DNA from: Chloroflexota bacterium
GTDB lineage: Bacteria; Chloroflexota; Chloroflexia; Thermomicrobiales; UBA6265
Length of the DNA: 11,197 nt
Assembly: GCA_023392645.1 (NCBI GenBank)
Contig: JAEVYR010000455.1
Span: 1 to 11,197 of the forward strand
Reading direction: 5' to 3'
Positions 1 to 6,779 of the stretch are shown one piece after another. The translations under genes and the position numbers were made by a program. The notes below the pieces were generated by a model that worked only from the letters and a program-made list of their open reading frames with translations, was not told the DNA's origin and ran no database searches. Numbering within the stretch: the stretch's first letter is position 1; each line of letters opens with the position of its first letter.

Positions 1-662
1 GTGATCAGCCAGCTGAAGCCGAGCAGGTACGACGCGCTGACGTCGGTGAACCAGTGGGGGCCGAGGTAGACGCGGCTCGGCCCGACCAGGGCCAGCAGCG
101 AGCCCAGCAACCCGACGACGGTGCGGCGAATCCACGCCGGCCGGATCCACGTCTGCGCGAGGTAGGCGAGGAATCCATAGACCCCGAGGTAGTTGAGGAC
201 GTGCCCGCTGGGGAAGCTGGTGCCGCCGATGCGCGCCACGGCGACGCGGATTTCGGAGGTGCCGGCGATCGGGCGTTGCCGCCGCATGATGCGCTTGAAC
301 AGGAACGAAATGCCGCCGGACCCCCACGCCAGGAGCTGGAACATCCCTTCGAGGCGGAACCCGAGCGCGAACAGCGCCGCCGCGATCGACGGCGGTAACA
401 GGCGGCTCTGTGGTGGAAACCCCGGCCAGGAGATGACGTGCATCAGCCGGTTGAAGAGCGGTCGGCGCTGTTTCTGCAGGCGGAGTGTGATCGCTGCATC
501 GGTCGCCGCGCTCTTGTTCAACCGCACGATGGTGAACAGCGCTCCGAACACGGCCATCAGGATTGCTACAATGACGATGCCGTTCCTGCCGCGGACCAAC
601 GCGAGTTGATCTCGCTCGTACTCGGATCGCAGAAGCGCGCGCCTGCGGGAACCTGCCGCCAC
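1..662 (-). CDS. PAP2-superfamily membrane phosphatase (C-terminus cut by window edge)
   Basis: Reading the minus strand from position 662 gives about 220 residues with no stop before the window edge. All three signatures of the type 2 phosphatidic acid phosphatase superfamily are present in order: K123-x6-R130-P131, the SGH motif at 152-154 (preceded by a Phe-Pro), and S196-R197-x5-H203-x3-D207. Family knowledge makes H154 the general acid/base-type histidine and H203 the nucleophile. The enzyme would dephosphorylate a lipid phosphate or undecaprenyl pyrophosphate at the membrane; the exact substrate cannot be told. Residues 28-46 form an N-terminal membrane segment and further hydrophobic stretches flank the motifs. 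I chose the GTG start at 660-662 because GGGAGGG lies just upstream (666-672); the first in-frame ATG (555-557) would fall inside the membrane segment. It is divergent from the DUF2085 gene, with only a few tens of bases between starts. Family assignment is firm, start moderate. Confidence 0.9.
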   Translation of the reverse strand, partial: MAAGSRRRALLRSEYERDQLALVRGRNGIVIVAILMAVFGALFTIVRLNKSAATDAAITLRLQKQRRPLFNRLMHVISWPGFPPQSRLLPPSIAAALFALGFRLEGMFQLLAWGSGGISFLFKRIMRRQRPIAGTSEIRVAVARIGGTSFPSGHVLNYLGVYGFLAYLAQTWIRPAWIRRTVVGLLGSLLALVGPSRVYLGPHWFTDVSASYLLGFSWLI

Positions 663-677
663 ATTCCCTCCCGTCGA

Positions 678-1589
678 ATGGACCGATACGTCGTGCGAAA
701 ACCGTCAGCGATGCTCAGTGTACCGATGCCGCCGCGTCCGCGGCCAGTGACCGCCCTCGGTCGCGCCGTGCGGACCTGGCCGTTCGTGACTGCGCTCGTG
801 ATGGCGATGGCGGGCCTGTTCCTCGTCACAGGCGTGGATTCGCTGGCGTCGTCGTCGCGTTCGGTCCTCCACGGACTTTGCGCGCAGCGTCCCAGCCATT
901 CCTACACCATCGGCGGCCACCTGCTGCCGTTCGACGCCCGCATGACCGGTATCTACACCGGCTCGCTGGTCACATGGATCGTGCTGGCGGTGCGCGGCAG
1001 GCTGCTCTCGGCCGGGACGCCGCCGTGGCCGGTGGTCGCCGTGCTAGGCGCCGGCGTGCTCGCGCTGGCGCTCGATGGCACCAACGCGCTTCTGGTCGAT
1101 CTGGCCGTCTGGCATCCGTGGGAGCCGCTCAACGCGACGCGCCTCTTCACCGGGTTCGCCACCGGCGTCGCGCTGGCGACGCTCGAAATCTGGCTGATCG
1201 GCACGTCGCTGTGGAGGATGTCGTCCAGGAAGCCGGTGTGGACCGGCCCGCGCGAGCTGTGGTGGACCATCCCCGCCGCGCTCGGGGTGTACGCGTTGGT
1301 GTGGCTCGACATCGCCTGGACCTATCCGCTTTTCGTCGCGGCGCTGCTGGTGTCGGCCTGGCTGACCGTCACGGGGCTCGCGCTGGTGATCGTGATCTCG
1401 GCGTTTCGGTTGGAGCGGCGGATCGGCTCTATTCGCCAGCTCGAGCCGCCGGTGGTGGTGGCGGCCTGCGGCGCAATCGCCATCATCATTGGCCTGGCGC
1501 AGGTGCGATTCTGGCTCGAGAGCACCCTCGGTATCCCGCAGGACCTCGCCGCGTCCATCGTCGGGCCGCTGGCGTCTATACTTCGGTGA
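678..1589 (+). CDS. DUF2085 family multi-pass membrane protein
   Basis: Predicted integral membrane protein of 303 residues from the ATG at 678. The DUF2085 hallmark segment is visible at about residues 65-95, containing LCAQRPSHS and then PFDARMTGIYTG, followed by DGTN (133-136) and an N-x-x-R-x-x-x-G element (152-159). About seven hydrophobic segments are seen (about 35-52, 91-106, 117-141, 155-178, 195-213, 217-243, 257-275). Function is unknown for the family. In the classical family motif the segment reads Cys-Ala-Arg-Cys; here those positions are Asp86 and Met89, so a metal or disulfide role of those cysteines is not conserved. The start is uncertain: ATG 678, GTG 693, ATG 711 and ATG 726 are all in frame and none has a clear Shine-Dalgarno. 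The open frame continues upstream to 438 but there it overlaps the PAP2 gene on the other strand. The NERD-like gene begins 52 nt downstream. Confidence 0.8.
   Translation: MDRYVVRKPSAMLSVPMPPRPRPVTALGRAVRTWPFVTALVMAMAGLFLVTGVDSLASSSRSVLHGLCAQRPSHSYTIGGHLLPFDARMTGIYTGSLVTWIVLAVRGRLLSAGTPPWPVVAVLGAGVLALALDGTNALLVDLAVWHPWEPLNATRLFTGFATGVALATLEIWLIGTSLWRMSSRKPVWTGPRELWWTIPAALGVYALVWLDIAWTYPLFVAALLVSAWLTVTGLALVIVISAFRLERRIGSIRQLEPPVVVAACGAIAIIIGLAQVRFWLESTLGIPQDLAASIVGPLASILR
1577..1582 (+). promoter_or_regulatory. Possible -10 element upstream of the NERD-like/holB operon
   Basis: TATACT matches the sigma-70 -10 consensus at five of six positions in an otherwise GC-rich stretch, 59 nt before the ATG at 1642. 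It lies in the last codons of the DUF2085 gene. No convincing -35 hexamer is present at 16-18 nt spacing, so this is a weak call. The same hexamer occurs just after recN, ahead of ybaB. Confidence 0.25.
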
Positions 1590-1641
1590 GGATTGGGTCT
1601 TCCCCCTTCACGGGACTCGCACAAGGACGTGGTTTCGCAGC

Positions 1642-2394
1642 ATGCGCATCATTCGACACACCGGGTATATCGACTCACGGAAGCGACGGGCGCGCTGGTT
1701 CGCCTTCCTCGGCTTTCTCCTGCTCACCTCGACCCTCTGGATCGCGCTGAATCCGTCGATGCTCATCCCGGCGTACATCGCGATGTTCATCGGCTTCGTC
1801 GTTTTCAACATGGGCATGCAGCAGGTCGCCAAATGGTCGCGGAACCCGCGTAACGACCAGTATCTCGACGCGTTGCTGCGCGACAAGCTTTCCGACAAAT
1901 ACGTGCTGCTGCACTTCGCGCCGATCGGCAGCCGCAAGGCGGAGCACCTGTTGCTGCACCCCGGCGGGCTGCTGAATATCACCATGCGCGATATCAATGG
2001 GACGATCGTCGAGCGCGGTATGCGCTGGTCTCGCAAGGGGCTCGGCCTGAAACGCATTTTCTCGTTCAGCGGCCCGCAGCTCGGCAATCCGAGTCTGGAG
2101 ACGGAGCAGGGGAACAAGGAGGTCGAGGCGTACCTCGCCGAGCATCAGATGGAGTTCGACGTCAACGGAACGGTTGTCTTCTTCCACCCCGAGGCCGAAC
2201 TCGACATCGAGGATCCGGTTTTCCCGGTGCTGCACGGCGATGAGCTGCCGCTCTTCGTTAAAGACCTCGAGCCGGACCCATCGATCACCCGCGCCGAAAC
2301 CGAAGCGTTCCTTGAGCCACTGATGGACGGCGAGAAGGTCGAGGCGCCGAAGCCGAGCACGCGCCGGCGACCGGTGCGCCGCCGGACGGCATGA
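1642..2394 (+). CDS. Two-TM membrane-anchored protein with a degenerate NERD-like domain
   Basis: A 250-residue protein with a basic N-terminus, two membrane segments (about 19-36 and 41-58) and a soluble domain of about 65-210. The order of elements resembles the nuclease-related domain (NERD): a helix before YVLLH (87-91), a HLLLHPGGLL strand-turn-strand (102-111), a later GNPSLETEQ helix start (148-156), and NGTVVFFHPEAEL (175-187). In typical NERD proteins the first hairpin carries Asp-His and Glu-x-Lys; here these read Glu-His and Thr-x-Arg, so nuclease activity looks doubtful. The tail (236-250) is Arg/Pro-rich and could touch nucleic acid or phospholipid. The ATG at 1642 is chosen because it precedes the hydrophobic segment and upstream sequence lacks family-like residues; no strong ribosome site is seen. 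The stop overlaps the holB start (ATGA, 2391-2394), implying translational coupling. The NERD assignment is a pattern match by eye. Confidence 0.6.
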   Translation: MRIIRHTGYIDSRKRRARWFAFLGFLLLTSTLWIALNPSMLIPAYIAMFIGFVVFNMGMQQVAKWSRNPRNDQYLDALLRDKLSDKYVLLHFAPIGSRKAEHLLLHPGGLLNITMRDINGTIVERGMRWSRKGLGLKRIFSFSGPQLGNPSLETEQGNKEVEAYLAEHQMEFDVNGTVVFFHPEAELDIEDPVFPVLHGDELPLFVKDLEPDPSITRAETEAFLEPLMDGEKVEAPKPSTRRRPVRRRTA

Positions 2395-3419
2395 CCGTGA
2401 TGCCGAGCGGGCGGCCCGCCTGGGGCGTTTACGGCAACGCGGCGGCGGTGGAGCGAATGCGGCGTGCCGTCGTGCAGGGGCCGCGGCATGCCTACCTGAT
2501 GTCGGGTATCGACTCGGTCGGCAAGACGCATCTGGCCACGGCGTTTGCCAGTGCGCTCCTGTGTGAGCAGCCGCCGGCGCCGGGCGAGATGTGCGGCACG
2601 TGTTCGCCATGTCGGCGGATTGCTCGCGGCGTTCATCCCGATGTCACCCGATTCGATCTCGAGTACCAGGCGGCGCGGGACCAATCGAAGTCGAAAAACC
2701 TCACCCTGAACATCGCCACTGTCCGCGATATCGGGCGGCTCGTCGCGCTGCGCCCGGTCGAGACACGCTGGCGCGTGGTGATCGTTGACGATGTCGAGAC
2801 GATGCAGGAACCGGCGCAGGAGGCCTTCCTCAAAACGCTGGAGGAGCCACCGCCCTACGTCGTCATCCTCATGCTGTGCACCGACGCCGAGCTGTTGTTG
2901 CCGACGCTTTTGAGCCGCTGCGCGCTCGTCCCGATGGTGCCACCGGCGGCCAGCACCGTGCATCAGGCGCTGCTCGACGCCGGCGCCGACGCGACACGGG
3001 CCGATCGCATCGCCGTCGCCAGCCGGGGACGGGTGGGCCTGGCCCTGCGAGCCCTTGACGACGATGCGCTGATGCTGGCGCTCGACGAAGATGTCACCGC
3101 CGCGCGTGGCTGGGTCACCGGCGACGAGTACGGTCGGATGGTCGAGGCGTTCCGGCTCGCGGATCGATATTCGACCGAGCGGGATGCCGTCTTCGAGCGT
3201 CTCGCCGCGACCCAGGCGGCGTGGCGCGAGATGGTGCTGGCGACGGCCGGCGCGAGCGACGTTGGAGGTGACGAGCCGCGGATCGATGAGCTCCGGGACG
3301 GCGTGCGAGCCCTGCAGGCGATCGACCGTTGCATTCGCGACCTGGAAGGCAACGTCCGCCCGCGCGCTGCACTCGCGACGATGGTGCAGGCGTGGCCGGC
3401 GGTTCGGGCGGCCGGATGA
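2391..3419 (+). CDS. holB: DNA polymerase III delta-prime subunit (clamp loader)
   Basis: A 342-residue AAA+ clamp-loader subunit. It has the Walker A loop GIDSVGKT (39-46), a four-cysteine zinc module C58-x9-C68-x2-C71-x2-C74, a Walker B-like VVIVDD (129-134), the helix with FLKTLEEPP (146-154) typical of DnaX/HolB proteins, and the SRC motif (175-177). A C-terminal helical collar ends with NVRPRAALATMV (321-332), matching the usual end of delta-prime proteins. With tau/gamma and delta it opens the beta sliding clamp and loads it on primed DNA. The length fits delta-prime and is too short for full tau. The intact Walker A could allow ATP binding, which many delta-prime subunits have lost; a short gamma-like DnaX paralogue is the alternative. 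The start is the ATG of an ATGA overlap with the upstream gene, and its own stop overlaps the next gene in the same way. Confidence 0.88.
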   Translation: MTVMPSGRPAWGVYGNAAAVERMRRAVVQGPRHAYLMSGIDSVGKTHLATAFASALLCEQPPAPGEMCGTCSPCRRIARGVHPDVTRFDLEYQAARDQSKSKNLTLNIATVRDIGRLVALRPVETRWRVVIVDDVETMQEPAQEAFLKTLEEPPPYVVILMLCTDAELLLPTLLSRCALVPMVPPAASTVHQALLDAGADATRADRIAVASRGRVGLALRALDDDALMLALDEDVTAARGWVTGDEYGRMVEAFRLADRYSTERDAVFERLAATQAAWREMVLATAGASDVGGDEPRIDELRDGVRALQAIDRCIRDLEGNVRPRAALATMVQAWPAVRAAG

Positions 3420-4000
3420 CACGCAACATATCCCAGACAGCCGGATCCACATGGGCCGCGCGAACGGCCACGGGTATGGTTTTCCTCACACTCACTGACG
3501 ACGATGTGGGGCATCCCACTGGAGCCGACCTGATCGCGATCAGGAACGCTGCCGGCGACATGGTCGCGGCGCGCCTGATCGGACCGGTTGCGGGCGACGT
3601 GCCCGAATCGGAACGCTGGCGGATCGAGCGCCGCTGGCGTGTCGATGCCTCGGGCGCGCCATTAGCGACGGTTGCACAGGAGATCGAGCTGCGCGCCGGG
3701 TCAGTTCAGGGCCACGATTGGGGGGCGCTCGGCTTGCCGGAAGGGCTCGACTCGTGCGTGCGCCCGATCGACGACGCCGTCACGATCGACGAGCTCACGC
3801 TGGCGCACGCCAGCAGCGGGCATCGCATGCTCGACCGCAACCCCTTGCTGACGATGGCCCCCGGCGATCACGTCGTCGTTGACGGGACCGCGGGAACCGT
3901 TGTCACCATCGATCGTCGAAAGCGTATGGTGGAGATTGCCCGTGACGGCGACGTGACCGTCCACGATTTCGACAATGTGCAGGTGCAGGAGATCACATGA
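3416..4000 (+). CDS. Unrecognised 194-aa protein coupled to holB
   Basis: I do not recognise this protein. The frame starts with the ATG of an ATGA overlap with holB (3416-3419) and ends in another ATGA overlap (3997-4000), so it is almost certainly translated. There is no signal peptide or membrane segment. The N-terminal half looks like beta strands (about 19-27, 37-44, 48-56) followed by a charged E/R-rich stretch (64-78) and a Trp-containing loop near 102. The C-terminal part (about 143-192) has alternating strands with Gly-Asp and Gly-x-x-Gly turns, which resembles a small SH3/KOW-like barrel. That is structural inference only. An internal ATG at codon 21 is a possible later start. Its position beside holB suggests co-expression with the clamp loader but does not prove a replication role. 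Confidence 0.7.
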   Translation: MTRNISQTAGSTWAARTATGMVFLTLTDDDVGHPTGADLIAIRNAAGDMVAARLIGPVAGDVPESERWRIERRWRVDASGAPLATVAQEIELRAGSVQGHDWGALGLPEGLDSCVRPIDDAVTIDELTLAHASSGHRMLDRNPLLTMAPGDHVVVDGTAGTVVTIDRRKRMVEIARDGDVTVHDFDNVQVQEIT

Positions 4001-4308
4001 CGCGCTACATGGTCATTCACGAAATGAACGACGAATCCGAAAACCACACCCATCCTCCCACCCGGCTCGCGGAGCTGGCGCGCGAGCTCGGGAAGGACGG
4101 CGCGCAACCGCGCTGGGTGACCACATTCAGCCCGGACCTCAACGACGATCGAGTCGTCTCGCTCTGGGAAGCCGCGAACGCCGAGCAGGTGCGCAAGGCC
4201 ATTGCCGACTACGGTTTCCTCGATCACCTCACCCCGAAGGTCTTCGCCGTGCGGGAGTGGGGACCGTCCGACGTGCTTGCCGCCGAGGACGAGGCGGAGA
4301 CCGAGTAG
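3997..4308 (+). CDS. Small 103-aa alpha/beta protein, DUF4242-like
   Basis: A 103-residue soluble protein. After a short strand (MTRYMVIHEM) comes a polar loop with E13, E15, H17 and H19. A helix follows (about 23-32), then the RWVTTFSPD and VVSLWEAANAEQVRKAI elements (39-69), and an acidic C-terminal tail. The arrangement of a Trp-containing strand, a strand ending in W/Y-E-A, and a helix with A-x-x-V-R-x-A is what small ferredoxin-fold proteins of the DUF4242 (nickel-binding-type) group show. I name this only as a resemblance, and the histidine loop could bind a metal. It starts at the ATG of an ATGA overlap with the 194-aa gene and is the last of four coupled genes; a 92-nt gap follows before the molybdoenzyme gene. 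Confidence 0.65.
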   Translation: MTRYMVIHEMNDESENHTHPPTRLAELARELGKDGAQPRWVTTFSPDLNDDRVVSLWEAANAEQVRKAIADYGFLDHLTPKVFAVREWGPSDVLAAEDEAETE

Positions 4309-4387
4309 GGGGCTTTTCAGGCGTCCTCACCTGTGGGAACCTGTCGCCATTCAGGAACGGTCGCGTTGACCCCGTCATCACTTCAGC

Positions 4388-4394
4388 AAGGGAG
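4388..4394 (+). promoter_or_regulatory. Shine-Dalgarno site of the molybdoenzyme gene
   Basis: AAGGGAG sits six bases before the ATG at 4401. It fixes this start over the open frame that extends back to 3975 through the preceding gene. It is one of the clearest ribosome sites in the window and suggests independent translation of the downstream gene. Confidence 0.75.
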
Positions 4395-4400
4395 CTATCG

Positions 4401-6674
4401 ATGGCAACGACCCAGGCCTATACCTCGATCGGCAAGCGCACGAAGCGGTCAGATTCCCCGCCCAAACTAACGGGCCGCGAGAAGTTCACCGGCGACCTCC
4501 GGTTTCCGGGGATGCTTCGCGCGCGAATGATCGGCAGCGATTACGCCCACGCGCGGATCGTCTCGATCGATGCCGCGGCCGCGCTTGACGTGCCGGGCGT
4601 GGTCGCGGTGCTGACGCACGATGACCTGCCTGTCGCCCGCTCCGAAAACGGCGTGTCGCCGATCACGCTCTTCGCCGACGGCGAGGCGCTCTACATCGGT
4701 CACCCGGTGGCGATCGTGCTCGCGGAAACCGATGAGGCCGCCAGGGACGCCGTCGATCTCGTCGAGATCGAGTACGAGGAGCTTCCGGTCCTCGTCGACC
4801 TCGAAGCGGCGGCCGCCGAGGACGCGCCGCAGGTCAGTCACGGCCCGGCTGGCGGCTTCGCCGAAGAGGCGGAGATGCACAACGCCGACGCGGGCAGCGG
4901 TGGCACCGAGGAGGACCTGCCGCCGAACGTCTCCAGCTCGATCGACTTCGAGCGCGGCGACATCGAGGCCGGCTTCGCCGAGGCCGACGCGGTGGTGGAG
5001 CTCACGCTCACCTCGGACGTCGTCCACCAGGGCTACATCGAGCCGCAGGTGGCGCTGGCGGTGCCGGAGCAGTTCGGCCGGATGGCGGTCTACACGAGCA
5101 CCCAGGGCGCGTTCCACGGCCGGCAGAAGGTGGCCGACACGCTTGGGATCGATCTGGACGACGTCAAGATCGTGCCGAAGCCGGTCGGTGGCGGGTTCGG
5201 CGGCAAGTTCGTGCTGATCGAGCCGCTGGTGGCCGCGCTGGCGAAGGCGGTCGATCGCCCGGTGCTGCTCCAGTTCACCCGCGAGGACGACTTCCTCACC
5301 GGCAATCCGGCGCCGGACACCAGGATCACGATCAAGCTGGGCGCGAAGCGGGACGGCACCATCACCGCGCTCGATTCGTACCTCCTGTTCGACTCCGGCG
5401 CCGCGTCGGGTTCGCCGCTCAGCATTTGCGGCATCCTGCTCGGTGGGTACTACAAGTTCCCGAACCTGCGCATCAAGGGATACGAGGTGCAGACGCACCG
5501 ACCGAGCTTCGGGTCGTACCGTGCGCCGGGCGCGCAAAACGCCTCGTTCGCGATCGAATCGGCCCTCGACGAGCTGGCGCGGAAGCTGGATCTCGACCCG
5601 ATGGAAATGCGTCTGACGAACGCGGCCGAAGAGGGTGACCTGCGGCCGAACGGGATGGCCTGGCCGCGCATCGGCCTGCGGGAGACCCTGGAGCGCCTGA
5701 AGGAGCACCCGATCTGGCAGGAGCGGGACAAGCGACGCGCGTCCGGCTCTGGCATCGGGTTGGCCGTCGGCGGCTGGCCAGGAGGACTCGAGCCCGCCAC
5801 GGCGGTGTGCCGCCTCGATTCCAACGGCAAGCTCACCGTGATGCTTGGTTCGGTCGACCTCAACGGCACGAACACCACGTTCGCGCAGGTCGCCGCCGAG
5901 TCGCTCGGTGTCGACGCCGAGCAGGTCAACGTTCGCACCGTCGATACCGACTCCGCACCGTTTGCCGGTGGCACGGGCGGATCCAAGATCACCTATACGG
6001 TCGGCGTGGCGGTGAAGAAGGCGGCGGACGACGCGGTTGAGCAGATCAAGGAGATCGCGGCGCGGCAGCTCGAAGCGTCGGTCGAGGACCTCGAGCTGGT
6101 CGATGGCTTCGTCCGGGTGAAGGGCGTGCCCGAATCTGGCATTTCCCTCAAGGATGTCGCCGATCTGGGCATGAAGCAGGCCGGCGGCAGCGGGCCGGTG
6201 CTGGGTCGCGGAGCGTCGGCGATCAGCAACATCGCCCCGGGTTTCGCCGCTCATCTGGTCGAGGCGAAGGTTGACGATGCCACCGGCAAGGTGCAGCTGA
6301 TCAACTACGCGGCCGCGCAGGATGTCGGGTTCGCGATCAATCCGGCGTCGGTCGAGGGCCAGATCCACGGCGGCGTGGCGCAAGGCATCGGCTGGGCGCT
6401 CTACGAGGGCATCCGCTACAGCGATGACGGCTCGCCGGACGCGTCGACGCTGCTCGACTACACCTTGCCGCGCGCAGACATGATTCCGACGATCGATGTA
6501 TTGCTGGTGGAGGTCGCCTCGGCGGAGGGGCCGTACGGCGCCAAGGGGATCGGCGAGCCGCCGGCGATCCCTGGCGCGGCCGCGATCGCCAACGCGATCA
6601 GGGACGTCACCGGGGCGCGGCTGACCAACCTCCCGATCACACCGGCGGCGGTGCTCGCGGCGATTCCGGAATAG
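4401..6674 (+). CDS. Xanthine dehydrogenase-family molybdopterin-binding large subunit
   Basis: A 757-residue large subunit of a molybdenum hydroxylase. The N-terminal domain (about 20-135) is the aldehyde oxidase/xanthine dehydrogenase a/b-hammerhead, with TGREKFTGDL and later GHPVAIVLAET (100-110). The cofactor-binding part carries GGGFGGK (263-269), the active-site loop GSYRAPGA (371-378), GTGGSK (524-529), GQIHGGVAQGIG (653-664) and GIGEPP (716-721). By analogy with XdhB/CoxL, E719 is the catalytic glutamate. The loop is not the CoxL form I AYxCSFR, so this is not a classical aerobic CO dehydrogenase. The substrate is unknown; purine, aldehyde or N-heterocycle hydroxylation are all possible. 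Such enzymes normally need a 2Fe-2S subunit and an FAD subunit to pass electrons, and neither is present next to it. It has its own Shine-Dalgarno, and the flanking genes are unrelated housekeeping genes, so it is probably a single-gene unit. Length and motifs look complete. Confidence 0.92.
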   Translation: MATTQAYTSIGKRTKRSDSPPKLTGREKFTGDLRFPGMLRARMIGSDYAHARIVSIDAAAALDVPGVVAVLTHDDLPVARSENGVSPITLFADGEALYIGHPVAIVLAETDEAARDAVDLVEIEYEELPVLVDLEAAAAEDAPQVSHGPAGGFAEEAEMHNADAGSGGTEEDLPPNVSSSIDFERGDIEAGFAEADAVVELTLTSDVVHQGYIEPQVALAVPEQFGRMAVYTSTQGAFHGRQKVADTLGIDLDDVKIVPKPVGGGFGGKFVLIEPLVAALAKAVDRPVLLQFTREDDFLTGNPAPDTRITIKLGAKRDGTITALDSYLLFDSGAASGSPLSICGILLGGYYKFPNLRIKGYEVQTHRPSFGSYRAPGAQNASFAIESALDELARKLDLDPMEMRLTNAAEEGDLRPNGMAWPRIGLRETLERLKEHPIWQERDKRRASGSGIGLAVGGWPGGLEPATAVCRLDSNGKLTVMLGSVDLNGTNTTFAQVAAESLGVDAEQVNVRTVDTDSAPFAGGTGGSKITYTVGVAVKKAADDAVEQIKEIAARQLEASVEDLELVDGFVRVKGVPESGISLKDVADLGMKQAGGSGPVLGRGASAISNIAPGFAAHLVEAKVDDATGKVQLINYAAAQDVGFAINPASVEGQIHGGVAQGIGWALYEGIRYSDDGSPDASTLLDYTLPRADMIPTIDVLLVEVASAEGPYGAKGIGEPPAIPGAAAIANAIRDVTGARLTNLPITPAAVLAAIPE

Positions 6675-6709
6675 CGCGCCGGCGGGGCGTGCGTACAGTG
6701 TCCGTGCAG

Positions 6710-6744
6710 GCAGCGGTGGTACCATTTTCGCGTGCCACCGCTGC
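6710..6744 (+). terminator. Strong hairpin between the molybdoenzyme gene and recN
   Basis: GCAGCGGTGGTAC (6710-6722) and GTGCCACCGCTGC (6732-6744) form a 13-bp stem with one G-U pair and a 9-base loop. The outer ten pairs are perfect. It starts 36 nt after the molybdoenzyme stop and ends 35 nt before the recN start. There is no T-run after the stem, so it is not a textbook intrinsic terminator. It could instead protect the 3' end of the mRNA, act as a U-tract-less terminator, or be a dyad operator for recN. Confidence 0.5.
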
Positions 6745-6779
6745 GTTGTCCCTCCGGCATTTTCCTGTAGAAACCGCCC

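Noticed and set aside
54..609. Plus-strand frames at the left edge
   Set aside because: They oppose the PAP2 phosphatase frame, which has all three catalytic motifs.
438..677. N-terminal extension of the DUF2085 frame
   Set aside because: It overlaps the PAP2 gene on the opposite strand and adds sequence without membrane or family character.
2145..3452. A 435-codon minus-strand frame across holB
   Set aside because: Shadow frame of holB and the NERD-like gene; composition is Arg/His-rich and no domain is visible.
3975..4400. N-terminal extension of the molybdoenzyme frame
   Set aside because: It overlaps the 103-aa gene, and a clear AAGGGAG site supports the ATG at 4401.
4401..6674. Classical aerobic CO dehydrogenase CoxL (form I)
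   Set aside because: The diagnostic AYxCSFR active-site loop is absent; the loop reads SYRAPGA.
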